From positions 59,692,383 to 59,756,382 of the forward strand of contig JAPTYO010000007.1 of the NCBI GenBank assembly GCA_036873135.1: a stretch of DNA of 64,000 nucleotides, in the 5' to 3' direction. Of the stretch, positions 31,701-43,363 are shown in pieces. Position numbers and translations under genes: made by a program. The notes under the pieces were generated by a model, which ran no database searches, was not told the DNA's origin, and saw nothing but the letters and a program-made list of their open reading frames with translations. How positions within the stretch are numbered: position 1 is the stretch's first letter; every line of letters begins with the position of its first letter. This DNA is from Clarkia xantiana subsp. parviflora. Its lineage: Eukaryota; Streptophyta; Magnoliopsida; Myrtales; Onagraceae.

Positions 31701-33480
31701 GGCCACCATGGATTACGTTGATGACACCACGCTTTGGCGGCGGTTGGTTTTCATTGACTTTCTCCTTTCCCTTGTTTCCTTTTCCAGGTTGCTATGCATG
31801 GTTCTTCTTTTGTCGTTTGTCGCCTTGGTCGACATATTGCTTGAGCTCCCCTTTAAGGATGAAGTTGTTTATGCGAAATCGCAAGCTGACGCAGCTGTTT
31901 GTTTCATGGCCGTAGACTTCATGGTTTTCACACCATTTATGTTCCTGCTTTCCCAGGGGCCCTTTTCGGAAGTTCGCTGGCTCCCTCCACATATTATCCT
32001 CCTTCATCTTCTTCAGGATTATGGAAAGGGGTGCATTCAAAGGAACGCACTCTGCCAGGTTCACTTCTCTTGGTTTTTGGAACTCGGGCTGGTATGGCCT
32101 CTTGTGGGGCTGGAATTGTCTCGCTTGCTGCGGGCCTTGCTGGGATTTTTCTTGCTTCTCCTTAGCGCGAGCTGCACTAACTTTCGCCTTATGTTGTTCT
32201 CTGAATCGATCCAGATCCACAAATTCTTTTACTCTCGCCGCCAATTCTTCAAGCGTCTCAGCTAGGCGTCTTGCCATCTTTTCAGCCAGGGCATGTCCTC
32301 ATCGGCCTAAATTTGCAATGAAGGCGCGCACGATTTCTCTCTCAGTAATGTTTCCTTGAATGTCTGAGATGTTTTGATTGAAGCGGATGTAATAATCTGC
32401 TAATGACTCGTCGTTCTTCTGTGTCACCTCATTCAACGCGTTCGGCCCTTTAAGAAGTGTGCGCTCTCTCATGTATCTTTGAATGAATTTTGCCTTTAGA
32501 TATGCCCATGACGTGACACTTCCGCATGGCAGCGAGAAGAACTAATGCGGGGCAGTTCTGACGAGAGTGTTAGCAAATGTCATAGCAACGTGATGCGGGT
32601 TGTCCGTTCGTCCTAGTAGACACGCTTCATGTTGCTGCACAAGCTCGATTGGATCTCCTTTTCCTCTATATTTTTCACCGCCAATTCTGTTGAGGGCATC
32701 TGGAACATGACTGTGCACTAGTTCATCCGAGAATGGGTGCGATGCATTTTCTTCCAAGGCATGCATTCCTTTCATTTTAATTTCAATCATCTCTTATAGG
32801 GCCTTAGCCGAGAGTCCCGTGATTGGGATGTCGATTTCTTGTGCAGGTTTCCTCCAGCCCTCGTTGCCTATGCCGGCATGGCTTGTTGTTTTAGAACTGT
32901 CCTCCTTGTATGGGCGTTGTGAACTGCTCACGGGAGGCTGTTTCCACCTTACTCCTTGTTGCTTCATGCTAACGCTCGGAGTGTCTGAACGTGCTGGCTC
33001 CCACCTGGTCTGTTGATAGACATTTTCCGAATATCCTAACCCACCTGGGTGTTGCGATTTTTGCTGGTTGGCATCATATGACGCTTCTTTGTCTGGGGCA
33101 GCCTGTTCATTATCACGCGGGGGTGGTGGAGGCGCAGCATACCCTTGATTCTTTAAGATCTCCCCCAGAAGTTCTTCCAATGCCGCCATCACTGCCGGTG
33201 TGACCATAGGCATGTTGGCTGCATTGCCTGGTTGCTGCTGTGTTGCCTCAGCTGGCATTCCTGGTGGAATTTCTTGATCCACCCTTGCTCCTTGTTCTTG
33301 TGGAGGCACGTTGTTCTGATCCTCTAGCATGAACTGTGTAGGAGGGGCGTTTGCGGACGGAATAGACGAAGCTGTGGACTCTGCGTCCGGTATGTGAGAA
33401 GGTCCTGGTTGACTTCTTGTTGGTTTCATCCTGCTTACACCCGTTTTCTTTGGTCGTCTTCCTGTCATGGCTTGCAACAC
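31700..33480 (-). pseudogene. gag: gag of element C, several stops
   Basis: Starts MLQAMTGRRPKK (33480; alternative ATG 33468), 18-30 bases after the primer site. A Gln/Pro-rich N-terminus includes VTPAVMAALEELLGEIL; the core has YRGKGDPIELVQQHEACL, FFSLPCGSVTSWAYLKAKF and DESLADYYIRFNQN; knuckle-like WCENHEVYGHETNSC near 31900. In-frame stops near 32794, 32540, 32299 and 31792. The same architecture as A's gag but clearly diverged. Confidence 0.8.
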
Positions 33481-33500
33481 GGCTTTTTGTTCGAATCACT

Positions 33501-33515
33501 TCAGACGGCGCCAAA
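33501..33515 (-). other. Primer binding site of element C
   Basis: Minus strand TTTGGCGCCGTCTGA after the CCAACA end of the right LTR. The first 13 bases match A, B and E; the following bases differ. Confidence 0.75.
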
Positions 33516-33821
33516 TGTTGGGTTCGCTTCACCACTTGGGTTGTTTCGGGCTTTGTCCTTCACGATCGGGCTCGAGATATATGTATATGGAGGGGATCGC
33601 CGCAATCCTTAATACACAATCATCGAGCGGGACTCTGATCCTCAGCCTTGGACTTTTGATCTTCGGGTCCTTCACGAAGGGCAGTAACCAGCGTGGGGGG
33701 GGGGGGGATGCTGGTTGGGCCCACTCCGATGCTCAAGTTAGCACTTTTAGAGAGAGAAAACCTTAGAGAGAAGTCAGAGCATTTCAAGTCCAAAAGTGAG
33801 GGACTTCTCTCAAATGGGAGA

Positions 33822-33852
33822 CCTAGGCCCCCTATTTATAGGGAACCTAAGG
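33822..33852 (-). promoter_or_regulatory. LTR TATA box inside an inverted repeat (element C)
   Basis: cctaggccccctatttatag followed by ggaacctaagg: arms pair around TATAAATA on the minus strand. In the 3' LTR the box is mutated (24884-24906). Confidence 0.5.
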
Positions 33853-34028
33853 ATCATGGCCAGTTTGGAATTACATGATGTCGGTATGTATGGAAGACGT
33901 ATACTGACATCAAGGCGGACTATGTATGCACCGACTTCCTGCACTTGGCAATTTATTCAGGGTGAGCGTATGAAGTAAAAACGGTAATCCGGACCTACCC
34001 GGATTGTTTTATGAATCCGGGACGGGTC

Positions 34029-34118
34029 CGGATTGCCTTAGGGCAATCCGGACCTCTGGATCGCCTTAGGGCAATCCGGACCTCTGGATCGCCTTAGGGC
34101 AATCCGGAAGTCGAATGG
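34029..34118. repeat. 28 bp palindromic repeats in the LTR of element C
   Basis: gccttagggcaatccggacc recurs at 34035, 34063 and 34091, spacing 28. Each contains gattgcc-ttag-ggcaatc or a one-base variant, a 7 bp stem with 4-base loop. They lie early in U3 (minus strand); the left LTR lacks this part. Confidence 0.85.
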
Positions 34119-34238
34119 CCCGGGAATTACGCGTATCCCGGACCGTTTTTAGACTTAGGTGTTGTGTAAAAGGGTTTTTGGGATATTTGACGAGTTCCGA
34201 AATGTAAATACGAACCCGAATTGGACAGATATCTAACA

Positions 34239-34720
34239 CATGGTGACTGGCATATTTGAAATTGCTATGCGCAATTAAAATATAGATGCAATCTATACAT
34301 GAGATATTTGTCATTTATCCCTAGGTTGTGCATAATGCGACAACATAGCTGGATCGTTATTTTTGTCTTTCTGCGATTTTTTTGTTTTGTTGCATTTCTC
34401 TCTAATTCTCTAATTTTTCCCACTGTCGATTTTTTAGAGATTTTCGGTTGTATCCCTCGGTTTCCCTGACTTTGCAAGGATCGCCTCCTAAGGTTTTCAT
34501 CTCATCGGGAATTTATTCTCTATCCTTTTTCCATGATTGTAATTTATGAGTTTTACTATCATGCACCCCATTCCCTGATTTTGTCTAAGCCGCCCTCACT
34601 AGAGTACTCATTTTTGCTATAGCCGATTAAAGGGTGGTTGTGACCCTCATAACTGTTTTCTTCACTTTCCATTGCTGAAGATCTTCTTTTCACTAGTCAG
34701 ATTTGGGTTGATTGTGGCCC
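34239..34720 (-). repeat. 1.7 kb unit 4, right part, with right target duplication of C
   Basis: Starts with CATGG (duplication), then tgactggcatatttgaaatt, the continuation of unit 4 through the T-rich and gtagccgattaaagg regions. Confidence 0.85.
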
Positions 34721-36416
34721 GTTCATTTATTTCCCACCTTTGATGTTGCGGGATAACTTCCAACTTCTTGCCGTTTGGAGGGTGGCTGAGACCATTTCCT
34801 CCCCGGCATCGATGATGTGGGAGCTCTTCTTAGATACTTTGTGACTTCTATATATGATAATTTCCCATTTTAGCGTGCCACGTATCACAACGTGTACGTG
34901 CTACGCACGTGCCGCTGGTGGACCAAAATTAGGTCTTTAAAGTTTTTGCATCTTTAGACATGCCACTGTAGAATTTGTTCAAGGGGATTTGTCCAAAGAC
35001 AAGGAAACACAAATTTTGGTTGAGAAACGTGTCTTTTTTTTTAAGACTTCATGCCTTCAAGGTGGCTCCTGACTTATTTAGGATGGTGGGAAAATTATAG
35101 CCTTTGGTGGCAGTCCAGAAATAGGAAAACCTCTTGTGGCGAGCAGTAACGGGGAGCCTCTGTGACAAGCGGTAACGGAAAGCCTCTGGTGGCGAGCCAC
35201 AACAGAAAACCTCTAGTGGTACCTCTATTGGTGAGCAATAACGGAAGGCCTCTATTGGCGAGTCGTAACAGAAAACCTATAGGGTTACATCTAGTGGCAA
35301 GCGGTAACGGAAGGCCTCTAGTGGAGAGTCGTATCAGAAAACCTCTGGAGGTGCCTTTGGTGGCGAGTGGTAACGAAAGGCCTCTGGTGGTGAGTTGTAA
35401 CGGAAAAACCTCTAGGGTGCCTCTAGTGGCGAGCGATAATGGAAGGCCTCTGGTGGCTAGCCGTAACGAAAAACCTCTAGGGGTAACTCGGGTGGCGAGC
35501 GATAAGGGAATGCCTCTAGTGACGAGCCGTAACGGGAAACCTATGTTGGTGCCTCTGGTGGTGAGCGATAACGGAAGGCCTCAGGTGGCGATCCGTAACC
35601 GAATTTCTCTGGTGGTGCCTATGATGGCGAGCGCTAACGGAAGGCCTCTGGTGGCAAGCCGTAACGGGAAACCTCTGGTGGCGAACGCTAACGAAAAGCC
35701 TTTGGTGGCGAGCCGTAACGGAAAACTTCTAGTGGTTCCTCTGGTGGCGGTGATTAACATGTCGTCTGGAATGATGCCTGGATTTGTGTGGCAACTAGCA
35801 GCATAACACGAAGCTCCTGGAGGCCGTCGAGTGTTGTGCCTGGACTGGCATGGCAACTAGTAGCGTAATCACGAAGCTGCTGAATCCATATGGATAAGAG
35901 AATGTGCATGCATGGTGAATGACATATTTGAAATTGTGTTGCGCCATAGAAAATACACATGCAATCTATACATAAGATATTTGTCCTTAATTTTTGCCTA
36001 AGTTATGCGTAATGCGACAACCTAGCGGGATCTTTCTTTTTGTCTCTTTGGATTTTATCTTTTTTTTTGTTTTGCATTTTCTCTTACTCTCTCATTTTTC
36101 CACTGTCGATTTTTGAGAGATTTTTTACATTGCCCCTCGGTTTCCCTGATTTTGCATGGACTGCTTCCTGAGGTTTTCAGGCCATCAGTAGTTTATTCTC
36201 TCTCATTTTGCCATGATTGTAATTTCAGAGTTCTACAATCATGCCCCTCATTCCCTGATTTTGCCTAGGCCACCTTCACGAGTTGTCAACCTAGTGGTAG
36301 CACTCTTTTAGGCGGTAGGCGATTAAAGGGTAGTTGTAATCCTCTCAATTGTTTTCCGCAGTTTACATTAAAGAAGATCTTCTTTTCAGTAGTCAATTTC
36401 GGGTAGACTGTGGCCC
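34721..36416 (-). repeat. 1.7 kb unit 5
   Basis: LTR-like end to about 34940, 66 bp subrepeats about 35110-35740 (ggtaacg spacing 35303 to 35369 is 66), ~63 bp subrepeats 35780-35900, then the standard remainder. It has no transposon insertion. It holds a 214-codon plus-strand ORF (35162-35806) made of PLVASRNGK-type repeats, regarded as incidental. Confidence 0.85.
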
Positions 36417-39220
36417 GTTCATTTATTTCCCTCCTTTGATTTTGTGGGAGCACTTCTAATTTCTACTTGTTTGGAGGGTGGCTCTGGCCCTTTTCAAATA
36501 TTCTTTCGCCCTCACAGGGTTCCCGGCGATCACTCTTTATATGTATCCATTTAAAGGGTGGTTGTGGCCTATCAACAATTTCCATTCCTCTCGGGATTCG
36601 GGGAGCACTCTTTGAATGTAGCCATTTTATGGGTGGTTATGGCTTTTTGTTTAAAGTCAATTTATGGCTGACTGTGGCCTTTCCAAAACATGAAGAAAAA
36701 TTACTTATTTGATTAAATTCTCAGGCTCGTAACAAAAATTTATCATATCGCTAGATGCTAAGCCGTCTTGTTCATCTTTTGATAAATAACGCCTCTTCGT
36801 TTCTCCTATTATTTGCTTGAACCGCCTTTAAAGGTTTTTAGTCCAACATAGAGTTTTTTTAGGGCACACCTTTTGACATGATTGCACTGCGCGTTTTCAA
36901 TCATGCCCCTCAATCCCTAAATTTTGCCTAGATTTTTCTCTCTTTTGGTGTTTCTTTTTTCCAGTTGAAAATAAATTTACAAGAAATAATCAACAACAAC
37001 AATTATTCACATGCCCCTAATGGCGAATTGAAGTCACTTGAATATAAAAAAATTATCCTAGATGAGGACTCGGTTGCTCAAGTCAAATGACATTATTATG
37101 CCGGTGTTAGAGTAGAGAAGCCACTGACGGTTGGACGGGACGGATAATAATGTCTTCTTATCTGGTCTATCAGGTGCTCATTTATCGACACATTCGACAT
37201 TCAGGGGATCTTTTATTTTGCCTATGAATTTTTATGAGCTTTCATTTTTTACATTCTTGAAGAGTTGTTCATGCATGATTTCAACGAGAGATGCCCCACG
37301 AATATGACTTATCTAGATAGGTTTGCTGCATGCTGGATGATTAGTCTGGTTGAAGAACATGCATGGATGTGTGGAGTTTGGTCAGGCAGGCCGCATACGT
37401 TAAGTAGAGCTTCAGAGGCATGTACACTGCCTTAAACATCTAAGACAAGTTCGAAGGTCGACACAATCATGGTCAACGAGCAAAAAATGATGGGCGTAAT
37501 ACGACGGCAAAGTCTCGATTGATATGATTGTCTTGGCTACAAAAAGAGAAGGATACGTTCAAATTTTGTGAAAATTAATCACAGCTTCTCTTACATGTGT
37601 GTTGGATATCTCGAGTGGGCAGTTTGTTCTTTCTGCAACTGGATTAGTTGCATGTTTTCTTTATTTTGCTCATCTAACAGACACAACTTGTATGTGCAGG
37701 ACACCTAACTAAGGGTACCTGAAAAGACCAAATGACAATCAGTATAGAGAATATGAGAAATCATGCATGATTCTTTGAAAACTTATAATATCATTTATTT
37801 CCTAAATTTAATTTCATTTTAGGAAGAATCAAAATTTATGGTCTAAACTGTTTTTTACACTATCATGGATTTCAAAGAGTTCGCTGAGTGCTTACTATCT
37901 AGCTCGAACACAGGACAAATCCTTAGAAAAATACGTTTAAAAAAATTGAAAATGTTTTTTATCCTATGTTTAAACTCGTGTAGTCAATTTCAACTGGACT
38001 GATTTTCATCGAAGTCAAATATTTGCGCTGACTCTTGTAAAAAGAAAAAAAAAATTAAAGTATAAACTCGTGCTGAAATAGCGCAATTTTCTGAGGCGGT
38101 GTTACCAGAAAATTGTAAAACACATTATAAAAAATAAATAGCACTTTGATTTTTTTTTTTAAACAATCATGCATGCTTGAAAGTCAGAATTCTAGCGCTA
38201 AGAAACTTACAGCAGTTTACCAAAATGATGCATATGAAATGCGTGTTTTGAAATAAAAATTCAGGTAGATTATTTTTTTAAATAATGCATGTTTGAAATG
38301 TAAAGTTCCACAACAAAGAAGACTTTCAAATTAGCTGAAAAGTTAAAAAAAAAAATAAAAAACAAACAATGCATACTGGATGCATGTTTGAAATTAAAAG
38401 CTCAAGTAAAAGGTTTTTTTGAAGAAAAAAATGGTGCATATGTAATGCATGTTTGAAAATAAAAGCTCTAATAGTAAAAGAGAAATTACAATTTACCTAT
38501 TTTTATTCAAAGGTAATGCATAAATAATACAGTAGCAAAAATAACAACTTACATGAAGTGTTTTCTTTAAACAATGCGTATGGAACTCATGTTTGAAATT
38601 AAACATTCAAGTAAGATGTTTTTTAAATAATGCATATGGAATGCATGTTTGAAAATAAAAGCTCTAATAGCTAAATGGGAGTTATAATTTTTCCTGAAAA
38701 TATTTTTGAAGTTAATGCATATATAGAATACACTAACAAAAACTACAACTTACATGAAGATTTTTTTTTTCTTCTTAAAATAATGCGTATGAAACGCCTA
38801 TTTGAAATTTAAAATTCAAGAAAGATGTTTTTATTTTAAGTAATGTATATGAAATGAATGTTTGAAAATAAAAAGTTTACAAATAAAGGGCCTACATACT
38901 GCTTAGTTGGGAAAAAATAGTTTTTTTGTTTTTGCTTTTTAAAATGCAATAAGAAGCATTCTTGAGAATAAAAATATATAAACAGAAAACTTACTATTTA
39001 CCTGATAACATTTAACAACAACAACAAAACATGGATAAAAACGATATATTAAGGGTCTTATAAAAGTGTGGTTTTACTCTACAAGGTAGGTTTCACTGAT
39101 AGGTTTCTGACACAGTGGTTTCTTCACACCCCCCCCCCCCCCCCACCCAACATAGGGATCAGAAGATCTTCGCGAGCGAGTGGAGTTTTTCGGAGTCGTA
39201 CCGGTGGCCCAGCCGCTCCG
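36417..39220 (-). mobile_element. Element J, internal region up to the Copia insertion
   Basis: After the sixth unit start the sequence leaves the 1.7 kb pattern and becomes the Ogre-like internal region seen also in D (46800-47900) and H (60615-63265): gtagccattt...ggtggctgtggccc repeats to ~36700, a caacaacaacaattattcac segment (36990), tatctcgagtgggcagtttg (37600), then AT-rich ~130-200 bp repeats with taatgcatatggaatgcatg (38100-38990) and tctacaaggtaggtttcac (39080). It has a run of C at 39129-39144. No coding sequence recognised. The primer-site end of J would lie beyond element K. Confidence 0.65.
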
Positions 39221-39802
39221 TGTTAGCATACGGTGACTGGGCGCCGTAATTGGTAGCCCATTAATATGTATAGGTAACCTAAGAAATTTGGTATTGGGCT
39301 TGACCCGAATCCCAATTGACATGAGAGGCCCAAAATTGGGCCTCCGTAACATAAGTGGCCGGCCGAATATGTGTGTGGGGCAAAGTGGACTTTTGTCCAC
39401 TTGCTTCTCCTATAAATAAGAGGTGTTAGGGTTTTATTTGGGGTAATTCGCAATTCTTCCTAAGTGGTGATTTGAGAGAAAAACTCTTCCCCCCTTCTTG
39501 ACATACTTAGGACGAACTCTTCACCACCACCAAGGGTGTGCCAATTTGCTTAGAACAAAACACTCCGGAGATCCGTCCCTGCCAAGAATAGATCAGAGGC
39601 TTTGCTGTGGAGCTAATACCACGTAGGGCTTCTTTTACAAGAACCTCTACGGGTTCCGTCCGGTGGGTCGTGAACTCCCTCAGCAAGATCCTTGGGACTA
39701 CGGATAAGGTTTAAGGTATGTGCACATCTTCCGCTGCGTAATTCTGATTACAAGTATGTACCTTATTTATGTTTCCGTAGTAGTCAACCCCGTAATCCAA
39801 CA
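39221..39802 (+). repeat. 5' LTR of Copia-like element K
   Basis: 582 bp, TGTTAGCATACGG...AATCCAACA, TATA box (cctataaataag) near 39412, then a leader typical of LTR transcripts. It sits in element J at CTCCG. A second member of the family lies at 6477-6734 on the minus strand. Confidence 0.7.
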
Positions 39803-40196
39803 GTGGCATCAGAGCGTGTGTTAAAAGATCTTGATTTTGATAAATTGGTGTTCTTAATTCATAGATACTGGCCGAAATTTTTAAATTCAAAATTGAAAAT
39901 TTCCAATTTTTATAATTGTTATGCTGAAATTTTCATGATGTTCTTAGAAAAATATGATTTTTTTTTTATCAAAATCAAACATTGGATTTTAGATCTTATT
40001 AATATTTGATCATGAAATTTGACCACTTGTTTCCAATTCGATGTTATTTTCGGCCAAACCCTAAAATTACAAGGTGAGATTTTTTATTTCTTAATCAACA
40101 AGAAAATTAATTTTCGGCCGATATACATACAAAATATTGTTTACCATATTTTAATTTTAAAAAAAAAAACAATATATCTATAATTGGAAATATATG
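39803..40196 (+). mobile_element. Primer site and leader of element K
   Basis: gtggcatcagagcg directly after CCAACA resembles TGGTATCAGAGC, the initiator tRNA-Met primer site of most plant Copia elements, with C for T. An AT-rich leader follows with no gag, cut at 40196 by the LTR of element H. The rest of K would be right of H, outside the window. Confidence 0.6.
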
Positions 40197-40512
40197 TGTC
40201 AGACCTAAAATTTGAACAGAGGCGATTACGTTTTGAAAACGTGAATTTGGAATGAGTCGCCACTAGTTAATTAAGGCTAACAAGAATCCTAAATTACCTA
40301 AGCGAATAACGAATTAAACATTTAGGTATAAAATCGGTCTACGGTCAGAAATTCGGGTTCGGAGTTCTGTTACGAATTAAAATATATAATTCGTAACAGA
40401 ACATGTTACAACGGCTGGCCGAGCTTCGTGGTCTTCGGTCGGGACTGTAGCATCGGCAAGGACGGGGGGGGGGGGGATCTGTCTGCGGTGGTGGTCGATG
40501 GCTGGGAGTCAC

Positions 40513-40563
<51 letters not shown>

Positions 40564-41102
40564 GCGACGGCGCAGCAGCGATAGAGGTCACGTCTTGAAC
40601 GGCGTGGCTATTGCTGGACGGTGCGGTGGAGCTCCAGTCGTGGCCGAGATTTGGTTTGGCAGCTGCGGAAAAAAAAAAGGGAGGGAGAAGAGAGAGACTG
40701 TTTTTTTTTTTTTCTTTTTGTCCACACAAATCGAGAATGGCTTCTTCTTTATATTTTCTTTTGTTTTTTTGTGTTTCTTTTACATGTAGCTAGGAACCCT
40801 ATTTATACTAATCTTTTTTTTTTTTGGCCAAGTATTTATACTAATCTAGGCTAGAACTAATTAAGCAGTAAATTACACTGATTTATTCTCCTAATAAATG
40901 CTAAGTATTCTGAACATTAAATACAAATATTCAGAAAATATACTCTGCAATAAATACAGATAACTATCCTAATTTAAACTAAGTCTATTTTAGCAACCCC
41001 GTGACCTTCCATATTTAAATACTTCTTTTTTTAAACGCGTTACACATAATATTTTTGAACGTGACATATACGTGTCGCGCATACCAAAATTAGGTGTTTA
41101 CA
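40197..41102 (-). repeat. 3' LTR of Ogre-like element H
   Basis: 906 bp, starting TGTCAGACC on the plus strand and ending accaaaattaggtgtttaca, which on the minus strand is TGTAAACACC...GGTCTGACA. The first ~200 bp match the LTR at 63266; after that this copy differs and seems shortened. It contains a G run (40465-40477) and a (GA)n microsatellite (40515-40559). Pairing with the right LTR is likely but not certain. Confidence 0.65.
40515..40559. repeat. (GA)n microsatellite
   Basis: About 22 uninterrupted GA units within the LTR of H. Together with the nearby G run it creates several short Ser/Leu-rich ORFs with no support. Confidence 0.95.
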
Positions 41103-43363
41103 GCTTGCCCCTCTTTGGACGGACTCCCGTAGAATGCATTCGAGGGGGTTTGTCCAAAGACGAATAAACACTAATTTTGGCTAAGAAGTATATCTTCTTC
41201 CGGGTCTTCAAGTCTCCAAAGTGGCATTTGGCTTTATTGACGGACATCACTAAAGAAAACTTATTGGTAGTGCGGAATGTAGAGCCTCCAGCGGCAGTGC
41301 GGAAAATAAAAGCCTCCAGTGGCAGTGCGGAAAAGTAAAGCCTCGGTCGGTGGTGCCCCTATTGACGGTTCTTCCTTTGGCGATTCGTAAAAGTAATGCC
41401 TCCAGTGGCGAGCGACAAGGAAAAGCCTCCAGTGGCGTGCAATAAAATAAAACCTTAATCGACGATGCCTCCAGTGGCGAGCGATAATGAAAAGCCTCCA
41501 ATGGTGTGACTTGCGAAGGCTGGATACTAAGGCTTCGTTCGTCGGGGGCGACTCTCTGAAAGCTGGAAAACCGCAAGTCCTGATTATCGGTTGTGACTCC
41601 CGATTGCCGGTTGTGACTCGCGAAGGCTGAACATCAAAGACTCCGTTCATCGGGTTGTGACTCTCAGAAAGCTGGAAAACTTCAAGTCCTGATTGTCGGT
41701 TGTGACTCGCGAAGGTTGAACATCAAGGGCTCCGTTCGTCGGGTTGTGAGTCTCAGAAAGCTGGAAAACTTCAGATCCTGATTGTCGGTTGTGACTCGCG
41801 AAGGCTGAACATCAAAAGCTCTGTTCGTCGGGTTGTGACTTTCAGAAAGCTGGAAAACTTCAGGTAATGATTGTCGGTTGTGACTTGTAGGAAGAGACTG
41901 TAATAGTCCTACTCATCTTTGTATGGTGACTTGCGAGATCAGACTGTAACCATCTCGCTTTCCGTGAAGTTGACTTGGAAGACGCTGAGTCGCATGAATG
42001 TTTGTCCCTAATTTTTGCCTAAATTGCGCATGGTGCGAAAACTTAGCGGGACCTTTCTTTTCTTCTTTTTTTTTTTTTTTTTGAGAATTTCTCTCTTATT
42101 CTCTTCTTTTGCCACGGTCGATTGAGAGATTTCCGACCGTGCCCCTCGGTTTTTTATTTTCTCTCATTTTGCCATGATTGCAATTTCTGAAATTGGAATC
42201 ATGCCCCTCATTTTCTGATTTTGACTAGGCCGCCCTTTCGGGTTTTCAACCTAGCAGAAGCACTCTTTATTTGGTAGCCGAAAACGGTTGCTGTGACCCG
42301 TACTTTATTTTTCCGCCTCGATGCGGGAGTATATGTAGCCATATGGAGGGCGGTTGTTGCCCTTTTACTTATTTCCCTTTTTTATATTGTTGGGACGCTC
42401 TTTATCTATAACCATTTTAAGGGTGGTTGTGGCCCTTTCTTTGTAGTCATTTTAGGGACGACTGAGACCCTTTTTATTTGTAGTTGATTTAGGGACAACT
42501 GTGACCCTTTTATTTCTTCAATGCTCTCACAAAAATTGCATGAACACTCTCTTTATTTTTTCTATAGCCGATTAAAGGGCGGTTGTGACCCTAAGAAAAA
42601 TGAGTTTTTTTTTTGCTCTCGTATTTTCAGCTCACCTTTTTCGATGACTGCCCCTGCGGGTTTTCAATCATGCCCCTCTCCCTAACTTTTGCCTAGGTCG
42701 CCTTTACAGGGTTTCAACCTAGCGGGAATTTGTTTTTTCTCTTTTTTCGAATAAAAATTTACATAAACTAATCAACAACAATTATGTACATGCCCCTAGT
42801 GGCGAATTGAAAATTTCAAATTCTCGGATTTTCTTATGGAGAAGGACTCGGCCAATCAAGTCAATATATGCCGATCGTGTCGACGTCTTGGGTTGAGTAC
42901 TCCAATGATTGAAGACACCGACAATAACATTTCTCGACTTCTTAACTGCTCTAGTTATGTTTGATCACAACGGGGATGCCCCATGGTCAGCACCCTTTGG
43001 GTTAGCCACATGCTTGATGAATAGCCTGGTTGAGGAACGCGCATGATTTGTGTGAAACTTGGTCCGGCAGGCCTCAAATGGTAAGTGGAGCTTTAGAGGT
43101 ATGGAAACTGTATGGGACAAACTTGGCAGTTGACATCAGAATGGTCGGCGAGCAAAAGGTCGTACGGGAGATGTTCTCTTTAGGGGACTCGATTTGAAAT
43201 GATTTTCAAATTGATCAGACCTGCAAAAAGAGTATGGACATGCTCAAGTTTCAGGGATAAAATTGATCACATTTTATCTTACCTGGGTGTTAGATATCTC
43301 GAGTGGGCAATTTGTTCTTCGTGCAACTTGATGGCTGCATGTTCTTTTTTTTTTTGTTACACC
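41103..43363 (-). mobile_element. Element H internal region, left part
   Basis: Starts with a polypurine-type segment (minus strand CCAAAGAGGGGCAAGC). Then gcctccagtggcgagcg repeats (41270-41500), about four 89 bp units with gggttgtgactctcagaaag (41520-41900), the gtgcgaaaacttagcgggac and T-rich segments, gtagccgattaaagggcgg repeats (42280-42600) and tatctcgagtgggcaatttg (43300). No protein domain seen. Element D interrupts it at ACACC; it continues at 60610. Confidence 0.65.

Larger units (their letters stand above)
24571..34238 (-). mobile_element. Element C: Tat-type element without RT or integrase
   Basis: 9,668 bp on the minus strand between CATGG duplications (24566-24570, 34239-34243). 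Right LTR 33516-34238 is complete; left LTR is cut short. Content: gag, protease, then a second partial gag, then an opposite-strand five-exon gene. No RT, RNase H or integrase motif is visible. LTRs differ at about 20 of ~513 shared positions (~4%), older than A and B. It must be non-autonomous; whether it moved in this form or lost pol later is open. Confidence 0.85.
33516..34238 (-). repeat. 5' LTR of element C (complete)
   Basis: 723 bp; on the minus strand TGTTAGATATCTG...GAACCCAACA. TATA box (TATAAATAG, minus) within an inverted repeat at 33822-33852, G run at 33695-33707, and three 28 bp palindromic units at 34035-34118. Followed by CATGG. Confidence 0.9.
6739..36416 (-). repeat. Tandem array of five ~1.7 kb Ogre-like units
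   Basis: Units counted from gttcatttatttcccacc start at 6739, 19944, 21611, 23313 and 34721, with a sixth start at 36417 leading into the rest of element J. With elements A and C removed the lengths are about 1776, 1667, 1702, 1735 and 1696 bp. Each unit has, left to right: ~230 bp ending in an LTR-like end (accaaaattaggtgtttaca), a polypurine-type segment (complement of cccctctttagac), 66 bp subrepeats, ~63 bp subrepeats, an atgcatggtgactggc segment, T-rich sequence and a gtagccgattaaagggtgg region. Known background: 3' regions of Ogre/Tat elements carry variable tandem repeats and can give rise to satellites. Confidence 0.85.

Noticed and set aside
6739..36416. CRISPR-like array
   Set aside because: The repeats are contiguous with no unique spacers and lie in plant retroelement DNA.
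40595..40854. Small ORFs around the (GA)n run
   Set aside because: Low-complexity products within an LTR, overlapping in three frames.
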